DNA of 30,851 nt from Microcaldota archaeon (GTDB lineage Archaea; Micrarchaeota; Micrarchaeia; Micrarchaeales; CABMGC01), in the NCBI GenBank assembly GCA_021850955.1, contig JAJZKH010000001.1, positions 1 to 30,851 of the forward strand. The letters are read 5' to 3'. A program made the translations under genes and the position numbers. Of this stretch, positions 1-8,358 are shown in pieces. The notes under the pieces are model-generated. The model searched no databases and had not been told where the DNA came from. It was given only the letters and a program-made list of their open reading frames with translations. Each line of letters opens with the position of its first letter. Position 1 is the stretch's first letter.

Positions 1-1
1 C

Positions 2-1147
2 ATGTGCTTTGAAGATATAAAAGAAAAATTAGTTGAAAAAGAAAAAGGAATTTTTTCACTTAAAAATCAAAACAACAATATATCATTTATTTTAGGCACA
101 GAGGTGTGTACTGTATTTGATGAAAAAGGAAACTCAAAGAATATTTTTTCACGAGCTCCTGGTGTTAAGAAGGTACATAACTGTATACTTGCTCCGAGTT
201 TAGAAACAGTTGAACAAATAAACACTGAGTTAAGTAAATATGGTAATTTATCTCTTGACGGAAGACCATTGTTAAGTCTTTCAACGCCTGAACTTGTAGA
301 AAAGTTAATTGCAATAGATAAAAATATTTTTATATTTCCTGCTCACGCTTGGACTCCATGGTTTGGAGTTTTTGGTTCAATCTCTGGTTACGATTCAATT
401 AAAGATGCGTATCAAGATCAAGCAAAACATATCTATGCATTAGAAACTGGTTTAAGTAGTGATCCGTCTATGAACTGGAGAGTTTCTTCAAATGACAAAT
501 ATGCTTTATTATCTGGAAGTGATGCACACTCTCCACAAAAATTAGGAAGAGAAGCTGTAGTCTTAAACATAAATAAAGATGAAGTATCCTATGAAAAAGT
601 GATAAACAGTATAAAGGAAAAAGCAATATCTTATACTATTGAGTTCTTTCCTGAAGAAGGAAAGTATCATTATGACGGACATAGAAACTGTAATGTTTCA
701 TTAACTCCTACAGAAGCTAAAAAATTCAATTACATGTGTCCAAAATGCAGAAGAAAGTTAACTCTGGGAGTTTTAAATAGAGTTGAAGAGCTAGCAGATA
801 GAGATGAAGATTATATCCTAAAGGGCGCTCCAAAATATATAAAAGCAGTTCCACTTTTGGAAGTATTATCCTATGTTTACTCAAAGGGTGTTGCAACAAA
901 AACTGTTCATGATAGTTACTCAAAACTTCTAAGCACCTTTGGTACAGAGTTTAATGTTTTAATAAAATCAGATATAGAAAAAATAAAATCGTTTGATCCA
1001 GAACTTGCAAAGGCTATTAGCTCAATACGTTCTGGAAAAATTAAGATAAAACCAGGATATGATGGGGTTTTTGGTGTAATCGATATTCTTTCTAGAGAAC
1101 CAGAAGAAAAAAACTCTGGAAAACAATCTAGTATGTTTGACTTTTAA
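2..1147 (+). CDS. Endonuclease Q (PHP-domain DNA repair nuclease), 5' end missing
   Basis: This is the C-terminal 381 residues of an EndoQ-type protein (TIGR00375 group), which nicks DNA 5' of deaminated bases and abasic sites. The frame is open to the window edge, and the PHP N-terminus (usual length about 400-425 aa) is missing. Visible metal-site motifs are GTEVC (residues 32-36), FPAHAW (112-117) and SGSDAHSP (171-178). A zinc-binding module follows with H223/H227, C230 and C246-x2-C249, then the family signature VLNRVEELADR and a C-terminal helical DNA-binding region. The last residues, QSSMFDF, resemble a PCNA-interacting (PIP) box. The family is known in Thermococcales and methanogens; the function here is inferred from these motifs. 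The gene is convergent with the next one, separated by 3 nt. Confidence 0.88.
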   Translation: MCFEDIKEKLVEKEKGIFSLKNQNNNISFILGTEVCTVFDEKGNSKNIFSRAPGVKKVHNCILAPSLETVEQINTELSKYGNLSLDGRPLLSLSTPELVEKLIAIDKNIFIFPAHAWTPWFGVFGSISGYDSIKDAYQDQAKHIYALETGLSSDPSMNWRVSSNDKYALLSGSDAHSPQKLGREAVVLNINKDEVSYEKVINSIKEKAISYTIEFFPEEGKYHYDGHRNCNVSLTPTEAKKFNYMCPKCRRKLTLGVLNRVEELADRDEDYILKGAPKYIKAVPLLEVLSYVYSKGVATKTVHDSYSKLLSTFGTEFNVLIKSDIEKIKSFDPELAKAISSIRSGKIKIKPGYDGVFGVIDILSREPEEKNSGKQSSMFDF

Positions 1148-1150
1148 TAA

Positions 1151-2542
1151 TTAATTACTACATACGCCTATATTACAACTAACACTTGGCATAACTCCAT
1201 CTGGTGGATAACTTGCAATACCTAAATAGTTTACTGTAAATGTTCTGTAATCTGTTATTGAGTTTGCTGTTAATTCATCAATAGTATAAAGAAACTGACT
1301 TGACGAAGGAGCTTTTGACATTATTTGAACAGGATTTTGACCTACTCCATCTCCTGGAGTACAACCTCCGTTTAATAACCAACACCATATAATTCCACTA
1401 CCTCCACTGGGTCCTGTTATAGACTCAACATTCGATAAAAGAATCCCTCCATATCCATGTGGTACATTTAGATTAATTATTTGTCCATATTGTAAATTAC
1501 CGCAGCCGATTGTATTCATTGTGTATCCATTATTTATTGTCAATCCTGCAAGGCAATTCTGCGGAGAATAAAGTATATTAGTTGTCGCTGCACTTTTAAA
1601 GTTACTATACGTTGAAAAAACATTTTCTCCATTATCATATTGGCCATATGAGGTTTGGAAACATCCACTTGAACAGTAATGTTGTGGCGCATATCCTGTG
1701 TAACCAGAAGTTACTGGGTCATTATTTGAGAAAATACTCATGTAAATTGTTTGTGTTCCACCATTTGCATCTATTATGGTAGGTAAGTTAATCCATATCT
1801 CTGCTTTTGTTGATATACTACTTGATCCATTTTTTATCCATGCATAAATCTGAGATCCGCCACCATATGGTTTTGTACTGAACTCTAAGTTACTTAAGTT
1901 TGCATTTAATCCGTAATTAACATAACTGGATGGATTTATAATTAACTCTTGTTGAAAACTACTCGGTGTGGGAGAACTCTGTACATTTGTTAATGTAATT
2001 AAAATTGTATTTGTTGCACCAGCTTGTGAAGTACTTCCTCCATTTGTTGTAGTTACTGATATGCTTCCATAACTGTCACCTGAAACTCCTGTTCTAGAAT
2101 CAATATATTTTATTGATAAAATACCTCCATAAAAAGAACCAAAACCAGAAGTGTAAATTTGTTTATTGTTTTGGTAACAATTTGTATATAATGTAACTGT
2201 TGCTCCTGGCGATAAAGCTATCTGTCCGTTTATGTTTCCTTCTTTTTGATAAACTATATCTGTAGAATTTTGGTAACATGCAACTCCAGTTATATTCATT
2301 GGTGTTGTGCCACTGTTAACTACATCAAATGTTAATGTTCCTCCAGTATTTATGGAAAAATTTTTACAAACTAATCCATTTGATAATATACATTGCTGTG
2401 GAGGGTTTGGGGTAAAAATTCCGAGTTCAAAAAGAGCAACTAATGCTATTGCTATTATTAATAAGGCCCACATATGCGTTATTAAATACTCCATAACACT
2501 TTGAAGTTTTATTCTTTTTTGTACTCTGGAATTTAGTTTCAT
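1151..2542 (-). CDS. Pilin-like surface protein with DUF2341-type domain
   Basis: A 463-aa exported protein. The N-terminus is basic and followed by QSVMEYL (residues 14-20) and a hydrophobic helix to about residue 43, which is the class III (archaeal type IV pilin-like) signal layout; cleavage is expected just before Gln14. The first ectodomain (about 50-165) is rich in Asn, Thr and Gly with paired cysteines. Residues about 185-320 look like DUF2341, with the elements YVNYGLNANLSNLEF, IYAWIKNG and a run ending IYMSIFSNND. The C-terminus holds further Cys pairs, suggesting disulfides outside the cell. A pilus or adhesin role is inferred. It is divergent from the secreted protease at 2602 and shares a 59-nt promoter region with it. 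The start gives a proper short basic n-region. Confidence 0.75.
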   Translation of the reverse strand: MKLNSRVQKRIKLQSVMEYLITHMWALLIIAIALVALFELGIFTPNPPQQCILSNGLVCKNFSINTGGTLTFDVVNSGTTPMNITGVACYQNSTDIVYQKEGNINGQIALSPGATVTLYTNCYQNNKQIYTSGFGSFYGGILSIKYIDSRTGVSGDSYGSISVTTTNGGSTSQAGATNTILITLTNVQSSPTPSSFQQELIINPSSYVNYGLNANLSNLEFSTKPYGGGSQIYAWIKNGSSSISTKAEIWINLPTIIDANGGTQTIYMSIFSNNDPVTSGYTGYAPQHYCSSGCFQTSYGQYDNGENVFSTYSNFKSAATTNILYSPQNCLAGLTINNGYTMNTIGCGNLQYGQIINLNVPHGYGGILLSNVESITGPSGGSGIIWCWLLNGGCTPGDGVGQNPVQIMSKAPSSSQFLYTIDELTANSITDYRTFTVNYLGIASYPPDGVMPSVSCNIGVCSN

Positions 2543-2601
2543 TTTATCTAATACCTTTATTAATAGAAAGGAATTTAAATATTCCTTGTAAATAACTACT
2601 C
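2543..2601. promoter_or_regulatory. Shared divergent promoter with perfect 7-bp dyad
   Basis: The 59 nt between the divergent pilin and protease genes contain a dyad at 2568-2587, AAGGAAT-TTAAAT-ATTCCTT, centred on the A/T block that would act as the TATA element on either strand. A palindrome covering a bidirectional TATA box is a plausible operator. The dyad is seen directly; binding is inferred. Confidence 0.5.
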
Positions 2602-4488
2602 ATGTCAAAATTATCTCTTAATAGAACCAGCTTGTTTTTTGCCCAGATACTTTTTGCAACTTTATTTTTTGGAATTACACAAGCATATACTACCTCTATA
2701 CATGTTCCAGCAGTTTTAGGAAATACGGATACTGGTGTCATAAGTGTAATCACACTTAATGTAACTTCAGGAAATGGTAGCGTTAAGATACTAGGACCTA
2801 CACATGTTGGCCAGAGTACTTATCTATCGGCAGTTACTGGTGTTACCTATGCTGCAAAGTATCTAAACTTAAATAAATCAAGCTTAAATTTTACATATAC
2901 TATAAATGACAATACATCAAATGTTACTGGACCTAGCGGTGGTTTAGCATTTACTGTTCTAGCAATATCCGGATTATCTCACAAGCCTATAAAGCAGAAC
3001 TTTACATTAACTGGTACTATATCAAGCAATGGTCAGGTAGGGCCAATAGGTGGCATAACTGATAAAGTTTCTTCAGCAAAAAGCTATGGTTTAAGTTATG
3101 TACTTGCACCATATGTTGAAAATGGAAGTTTTGAAGATACACTTTACTACATATCACAACAATTAAACAATATTCCAATTATAGAGGTATCTAATGTTTC
3201 ACAAGCATTGCCATATGTACTTTCAAGTCAAACTCCACAAATAACTCGTTTGACATATAATTTATCTATTAGCAATTTTTCAATAAATAATATTCCAAAT
3301 GCACCATTCAAGTGTAACTGTAATGAATCATACTTTAATAATTTAGTTAATTATACCATAAACTCAACCACAACTATGATAAACAGTATACCTAACAACT
3401 TCTCTTCATTAAAAACCCAATTTTATTCACAATTAGCCACTTACAAAAAAATAGCATCAAAAGGTTATGGTTATACTGCAGCAGATTCTTCATTTATTGA
3501 ATATATAAATGCATTTATCTATGCAAACTCAAATAATTATACTTTATCAAAAGCATATACTCTTTACAACACTGTTCTAAATTATTGTAATAATCTAACT
3601 CCACCTATAATGACACAACAAAATTACCAATACATAGTAAGTGGACAAGCAAGACAATCATGGGCACAACAAAATCTTTTAACTGCAAATACCGAATTAA
3701 ACACATCACAATCTACTGATAACATAATCGAGGCAATAGGAACGATAGGCGAGTCAGCAGCATGGTGTTCAGCTACAAACAATCTATTTTCACAAGCATC
3801 TGAAATAAATACGGTTTCAAACAATACAGTTCCATACTCTTTTAACTCAGCAATAAAACAATTAACAAATAAAGACTTACAAATATTAGCTAACAACAAC
3901 TCTCAATCAATGTACTACTCCGCAGCAGTTGAAAGTTATAATAATAGTGAGTATGGCTCAGCTTTGTACTCTATATATTATTTAATGGCGCAAAACATGC
4001 CAATGAACTCATCAAAATACAACGCATCAATACTGATTTCCTCATTAAACAACTCATTAAATGGCATATGGCCAGTTGCATATGGAAACTCAGCTGTATT
4101 TTATGCAGAACAAGCGTCATTAACTAAAAACGCTACATCGGCATCTTATCTGAGTACTTCATATCAATTAAGTTTAATTGCAAGTAGTATAAGCAATCTA
4201 AACAATCTACTTCAGAATAATATGACTGTATCAACTGTAGGTTCATTAACCTCATCACAAGAGAATCAACTTCTAGGATTAATAGCACAAGAAGCTAATC
4301 AAATAAACTCATTAAAACAAACAATAAGTAACATACAACTTTCAATTGAGTTGATAGTAATGATGGTAGTTGTTCTATTAATTGCATTAGTGTATTCATT
4401 AGCAAAAGAATTTTCATTAAGAAAAGCTTTGACATTAGAACAAAACAGATCATTAACACAAAACAAAAGAAAAAGTAGAAAAAGGTAA
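2602..4488 (+). CDS. Secreted membrane-anchored Lon-like (S16) serine protease
   Basis: A 628-aa protein with an N-terminal signal peptide or anchor (hydrophobic residues 10-28), a Lon-type proteolytic domain at about 40-205, and an Asn/Ser-rich helical ectodomain with many N-glycosylation-like sequons. A C-terminal transmembrane helix (about 579-600) is followed by a short Lys/Arg-rich tail. The catalytic dyad is visible as Ser112 in GPSGG and Lys155 in GGITDKV. Their spacing of 43 residues equals Ser679-Lys722 of E. coli Lon. There is no ATPase domain, so it resembles the archaeal secreted Lon-like group (COG1750, from memory) rather than LonB. Substrates are unknown; processing of surface proteins such as the divergent pilin-like gene is only an inference. 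Start: ATG directly before a good signal peptide. Confidence 0.82.
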   Translation: MSKLSLNRTSLFFAQILFATLFFGITQAYTTSIHVPAVLGNTDTGVISVITLNVTSGNGSVKILGPTHVGQSTYLSAVTGVTYAAKYLNLNKSSLNFTYTINDNTSNVTGPSGGLAFTVLAISGLSHKPIKQNFTLTGTISSNGQVGPIGGITDKVSSAKSYGLSYVLAPYVENGSFEDTLYYISQQLNNIPIIEVSNVSQALPYVLSSQTPQITRLTYNLSISNFSINNIPNAPFKCNCNESYFNNLVNYTINSTTTMINSIPNNFSSLKTQFYSQLATYKKIASKGYGYTAADSSFIEYINAFIYANSNNYTLSKAYTLYNTVLNYCNNLTPPIMTQQNYQYIVSGQARQSWAQQNLLTANTELNTSQSTDNIIEAIGTIGESAAWCSATNNLFSQASEINTVSNNTVPYSFNSAIKQLTNKDLQILANNNSQSMYYSAAVESYNNSEYGSALYSIYYLMAQNMPMNSSKYNASILISSLNNSLNGIWPVAYGNSAVFYAEQASLTKNATSASYLSTSYQLSLIASSISNLNNLLQNNMTVSTVGSLTSSQENQLLGLIAQEANQINSLKQTISNIQLSIELIVMMVVVLLIALVYSLAKEFSLRKALTLEQNRSLTQNKRKSRKR

Positions 4489-4494
4489 TAACTT

Positions 4495-4962
4495 TTGAAA
4501 GAAGATGTCTTTTGTACTGATGCCATTTACGATGAGGTATACTTTGAAAGCAAGTACTTCATTGTTGTTTATGATATATCTCCAGTTGTTAAAGGACATT
4601 CATTACTTATACCAAAAAGACATGTACTTTCTATAACTGAGCTAACAAAAAAGGAAGTAGAAGATATGTTGTCTACAATAAAAATTGTTATACCAAAATT
4701 AGTTAGCATTTATGGTGATAAACCTACATCTTACAACTTAATAACTCAGGTAGGTCCTTTTTCTGGCATGAGTATACCTCATTTACATACGCATATACTT
4801 CCTAGAACAAAAAAAGAAAGTGAAGATGTTAATAGCATTTACAGAAACATAGAAAAAGTAAAACGTTTAACTTCTAAAGAATATGAAAAAGAGTTAAAAA
4901 AATTAAGGAAAGCCTTTAAGTATAAAGCTAAAAATAAAATATTTAAAAAGGGAAAAATGTAA
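4495..4962 (+). CDS. HIT-family nucleotide hydrolase/transferase
   Basis: A 155-aa histidine-triad protein, usual for the family. It has the FIVVYDISPVVKGHSLLIPKRH core (residues 22-43) and the HxHxH motif, His96-Leu-His98-Thr-His100, followed by ILPR; His98 is the expected nucleophile. HIT proteins hydrolyse nucleoside phosphoramidates, dinucleoside polyphosphates or related compounds; the substrate cannot be read here. The C-terminal ~50 residues are Lys-rich and helical. The start is a TTG at 4495, six bases after the protease stop, because no in-frame ATG lies near the conserved N-terminus. The 3' end overlaps the convergent UbiA gene by 20 bp. Confidence 0.85.
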   Translation: MKEDVFCTDAIYDEVYFESKYFIVVYDISPVVKGHSLLIPKRHVLSITELTKKEVEDMLSTIKIVIPKLVSIYGDKPTSYNLITQVGPFSGMSIPHLHTHILPRTKKESEDVNSIYRNIEKVKRLTSKEYEKELKKLRKAFKYKAKNKIFKKGKM

Positions 4963-5821
4963 GTGGAGCAAGAAGTATTCCAAATAATGCTATTGCAAGT
5001 GCAAGTAATGACAAATTCCTTGATAGCTTATAAAATTTAGCGTTCTTTTTTGTCAAATATCCTATTGAAATATATAATATGATCAAATCTGTGATCATTA
5101 TAAATCCTAAATAAATAAAACTGTGGAACTTTAACTCAAAAACGAACAAGTAAAAACTTATTACAACTGCAATTATGTATAATACTGCAGCAATAACCGC
5201 TGATGCTTCTATACCTATTATTTTAGGTAATGAGCTAACCTTTCTTTTTATATCTCCCTTCAAATCTCTAATGGTTCCGTGTATTTCTCGTGCTAAACCA
5301 CTTAAGAAAACCATACTACTAACTATTAAAATAGGCAATGAAAATTTATCAGTCATTACAAAGTTACCGTATATAAAAGGAATTGCCATTGAAAATGCAA
5401 TATAAATGTTGCCTATCAAAAGTACTTCTTTAAGTTTGTAACTATACAACATCGCAAGTACTCCAAAAATAACTGCGATAATAAATGCATAATAATTTAT
5501 GAAAATGCTTGCAAAAATTCCTATAAAAAGTGTAATTGCAGTTATCCACAACGCTTCTTTTTTTGTCAATTCTCCAGAAACTAACGGAGCATTTTTTTTA
5601 TTGTTTTCTTTGTCTACTTCTACATCAAAGTAATCATTTATTGCAAAAGAAGCCATGCTTATAAAAATAGGAGTTATCAAACTAGCTATAATTGCAATAT
5701 ATCCTGGAAAATTATTTTTATATACTATTAATTCTCCTGCAAGCACTGCAATTATTAACATAAAACTGTGTTCTGCTCTTGTAAGTTTTAAAATACTTTT
5801 TAATTTTTTAAATAGCTCCAT
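4943..5821 (-). CDS. UbiA prenyltransferase, probably DGGGP synthase
   Basis: A 292-aa polytopic membrane protein with about eight hydrophobic helices. The first Asp-rich motif is N62-D63-xx-D66-xxx-D70 and the second is D186-LKG-D190; both bind the Mg-pyrophosphate of the prenyl donor. Size, the text around the motifs and the archaeal setting suggest digeranylgeranylglyceryl phosphate synthase, which adds the second geranylgeranyl ether chain to the archaeal lipid backbone. Another UbiA activity, such as a quinone or haem side-chain transferase, cannot be excluded from sequence alone. It is convergent with the HIT gene and divergent from the repeat protein at 5887. The ATG at 5821 follows an A/T-rich TATA-like stretch with almost no leader. 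Confidence 0.8.
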   Translation of the reverse strand: MELFKKLKSILKLTRAEHSFMLIIAVLAGELIVYKNNFPGYIAIIASLITPIFISMASFAINDYFDVEVDKENNKKNAPLVSGELTKKEALWITAITLFIGIFASIFINYYAFIIAVIFGVLAMLYSYKLKEVLLIGNIYIAFSMAIPFIYGNFVMTDKFSLPILIVSSMVFLSGLAREIHGTIRDLKGDIKRKVSSLPKIIGIEASAVIAAVLYIIAVVISFYLFVFELKFHSFIYLGFIMITDLIILYISIGYLTKKNAKFYKLSRNLSLLALAIALFGILLAPLTFFPF

Positions 5822-5886
5822 TTAAACATTACTATTCAAATGTACAAATATTTAAATAGGACTTATGTACTATTATTAGTGATAAA
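5822..5886. promoter_or_regulatory. Divergent promoter region (UbiA / LRV-like gene)
   Basis: This 65-nt spacer holds a symmetrical A/T element, AAATATTTAAATAGG (5846-5860), about 38 nt before the ATG at 5887. On the other strand it lies about 30 nt before the UbiA start. It could serve as TATA box in both directions with very short leaders. Inferred from position and composition. Confidence 0.45.
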
Positions 5887-8124
5887 ATGGCAACTAAAGC
5901 TGCAGCACAAATGAATCCTACTACTAAAAAAGAAGGCGCAGCACAAATACCAAAAAATTTATTTGCTCAAATAGAAAAAGAAAGAGATGCAATAATTAAA
6001 TTATGTGCTGAATATCAAAAAAACAAAGATGACAAAACTGCAAACAAAATCAATGAATTAAATTTACATATGCATGCTAAAATTTCAGTTCTTTCTGAAA
6101 ATATGAAACCAGTAGATGTTAAAGAATTAGAGAAAATTCAAGAACAAGCAAATAACGGAGTAGAACAAGCTGCAAAAGCACACTCTATGAAAGTTGATTA
6201 TGTCGATATAAGAAATGTCGATGTCACTGCAAATGGAGTTACAAAAAAATTACATAAACATCTTAATGATGCTTTAGAAAAAGCCACTGATTCTGAATCT
6301 TTTGTTTCATTACTGCCTACTCAAGTTAGTAAAGCGCTAACTAAAATAAATTTAGACAAAGATATTCTTCTTAATGGAGATACTGATCTAGAATTAAAAG
6401 GACTATTAGAGTTAAATGATATTCATAGAGGATCTGAGAAAGTTACTAATCCTAAAACAAATCCTATTACTGAAAATGTAAGATTATCTGAAGCAGAAAA
6501 ACAAAAATTAAATGACATTGTAAAAAGTACAAATGATCAAAAATTAGTTAATTCTATTGTAAATTCACCTGATTTTAACTCTGCATTGACTAAAGACACA
6601 GTAATGGAGTTATTAACTCATAAAAATGACAAAATTTCAAAATTAGTTGCTGAAAGTCCTGTACTTAAAATACTAAGTAATAATGAGTTAGTAACATTAC
6701 TTAATAAAGGTACGATAAATGGAAAAGATGCAAGTAAAGAAGTAATTGAGGGAGTTTTTTCTAATCCAGATATTGTAAATGCAATTGGAGAGTCTCAATT
6801 CAAAAAGAAAGGAATTACAGTTCCAAGAACACAAGATATAATAGAAACAATAGCAGCAGAAAAAATATTCAGTATTTTCAAATCAGCTTCACAAGGTAAA
6901 CCATCTACACTAGCAGGTGGAAAGTACACAGGAGAAGCAATAAAAGGTCTTGCAAAAAACAAAAAAGCAATGGAAGTTTTACTTAAAAATAACCACGATA
7001 TCTTTAAATTATTTGATGATTCGGTAACAAAACTTAACTCTGGCTATAATAAAAAAGGCTTTGTCTTATTCAACGCAGTATCATTTGTTAATGGTATAAG
7101 AGAATCTGATACATTTTGGAGCGGAATTAACCGTACTCAATTGGGTTCATTGTTAAAAATACCTTCATTAAAGAAATTTATTTCTGAAAATCCAAATGCA
7201 GCAGTAAACTTAAGTGGCGCACAAGCAATTGATTTATTTTCCAGTGATATTTCTAATGTATTAGTTACTAGAAATCATGAGCTATTAAATAAAATTCCAG
7301 AATCAGTTATAAGTATTCTAATTTCTAATCCAAATATTAATAAAGTTGGATTGGCACAAAATAAATCTTTGGGTAAACTAAATGAAACCTTTCTAGATCC
7401 AACTAATGCTAATTTTATATTCAAAACAAATAATCAAAATCCAAATCAATTTAAAATTCTTATTTCTGAAAACAGAGACCTTTTTAATCCAAACAACAGT
7501 TTATCTCAAAAAGTAAAAAAACGTTTGGCTAATCAATTTATTTTGTCTGATTTCAATGTAAATACTCATCCCCAGATAATTACTCCACTAGTATCTGCAG
7601 CATTTTTAAATCCTGAACTTATTAAATTTATAACAAAATCTAAAGTAATGTTATTTTGCAACAAATATGATGTTACTGAGTATTTAACGCGTAATCCTGA
7701 GATAGTAACATCATTAAGTAGAAGTAACATTGAGTCATTAATCGTATCAGGAAGTTCCTTTTCAAAAAATCCTGGTTCAATATCTGCTTTAATGTCTAAT
7801 AGCCATGTAATCAAAAAACTAGGTACAGTTAAAATAAACAAATTTATCAATGATTATATGGATGTAAATAGCAGAACACCTGAGTTAGAAGAAGTAATAA
7901 TAGGTTTGATTAAAAACAATGATTTGGTTTTAAGTTACAATGATATATCTACATATACTGCTAGTTCTAATGTTAAAATAAAGGGAGCTATAGCTTCAAG
8001 AACCGGTGTAGAAAATCTTCTTACTAATCAAGAAATATTAGAGTTATTTAATACTTCTAACGCTTCAGTAAGAGCATCAGCAATGTCAAATCCTGGCTTA
8101 TTTAAAAGATTTTTGAGTCTGTAA
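5887..8124 (+). CDS. Large alpha-helical repeat protein (LRV-like repeats)
   Basis: A 745-aa soluble protein of unknown function. No signal peptide or membrane helix is visible. Residues 1-100 are charged and probably helical or coiled. From about 200 onward there are irregular short repeats built around NP turns and hydrophobic helices, for example FSNPDIVNAI (291-300), ISNPNINKVGLAQNKSL (479-495), LNPELIKFI (574-582) and TRNPEIVTSL (601-610). The C-terminal unit SVRASAMSNPGLFKRF closely matches the repeat in the protein at 24280-25068 (SVRIAAIKNPEVLKLI), which is typical of leucine-rich-repeat-variant/HEAT solenoids. A binding or scaffold role is inferred. The gene has its own promoter and is followed by a 40-aa ORF and another repeat protein. 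Confidence 0.6.
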   Translation: MATKAAAQMNPTTKKEGAAQIPKNLFAQIEKERDAIIKLCAEYQKNKDDKTANKINELNLHMHAKISVLSENMKPVDVKELEKIQEQANNGVEQAAKAHSMKVDYVDIRNVDVTANGVTKKLHKHLNDALEKATDSESFVSLLPTQVSKALTKINLDKDILLNGDTDLELKGLLELNDIHRGSEKVTNPKTNPITENVRLSEAEKQKLNDIVKSTNDQKLVNSIVNSPDFNSALTKDTVMELLTHKNDKISKLVAESPVLKILSNNELVTLLNKGTINGKDASKEVIEGVFSNPDIVNAIGESQFKKKGITVPRTQDIIETIAAEKIFSIFKSASQGKPSTLAGGKYTGEAIKGLAKNKKAMEVLLKNNHDIFKLFDDSVTKLNSGYNKKGFVLFNAVSFVNGIRESDTFWSGINRTQLGSLLKIPSLKKFISENPNAAVNLSGAQAIDLFSSDISNVLVTRNHELLNKIPESVISILISNPNINKVGLAQNKSLGKLNETFLDPTNANFIFKTNNQNPNQFKILISENRDLFNPNNSLSQKVKKRLANQFILSDFNVNTHPQIITPLVSAAFLNPELIKFITKSKVMLFCNKYDVTEYLTRNPEIVTSLSRSNIESLIVSGSSFSKNPGSISALMSNSHVIKKLGTVKINKFINDYMDVNSRTPELEEVIIGLIKNNDLVLSYNDISTYTASSNVKIKGAIASRTGVENLLTNQEILELFNTSNASVRASAMSNPGLFKRFLSL

Positions 8125-8181
8125 CTTTTTAATTATTTAAAGCAAATTTAAATATTTTTCTACTTTATATAAGGTGATAGT

Positions 8182-8304
8182 ATGTCTCCAATTAAGAAAA
8201 GTAAAGCTGCAATAATAGTTTTTCAAGGGATGAAATCTAAAGATAGTTTATTAAAAGAAGCACTTTCAAAATCAAAACAGCACAAAACAAAAAGAAATAA
8301 ATAA
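8182..8304 (+). CDS. 40-aa basic small protein
   Basis: A short ORF (ATG to TAA) encoding 40 residues with a basic N-terminus (MSPIKKSKAA), a short hydrophobic stretch (IIVFQG) and a Lys-rich tail (KQHKTKRNK). A TATA-like TTTAAATATTTTTC lies at 8147-8160, about 35 nt upstream. An archaeal Shine-Dalgarno-like AAGGTGAT ends four nt before the ATG. That promoter-RBS pairing matches the neighbouring genes and is the main reason to call it. No family is recognised; the charge would suit nucleic-acid or membrane-surface binding, but this is speculation. Confidence 0.5.
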   Translation: MSPIKKSKAAIIVFQGMKSKDSLLKEALSKSKQHKTKRNK

Positions 8305-8358
8305 CTTTATAACTTTTACTGTTTATTTAATATTGGGAAGTATTATTTTGGTGGGTAA

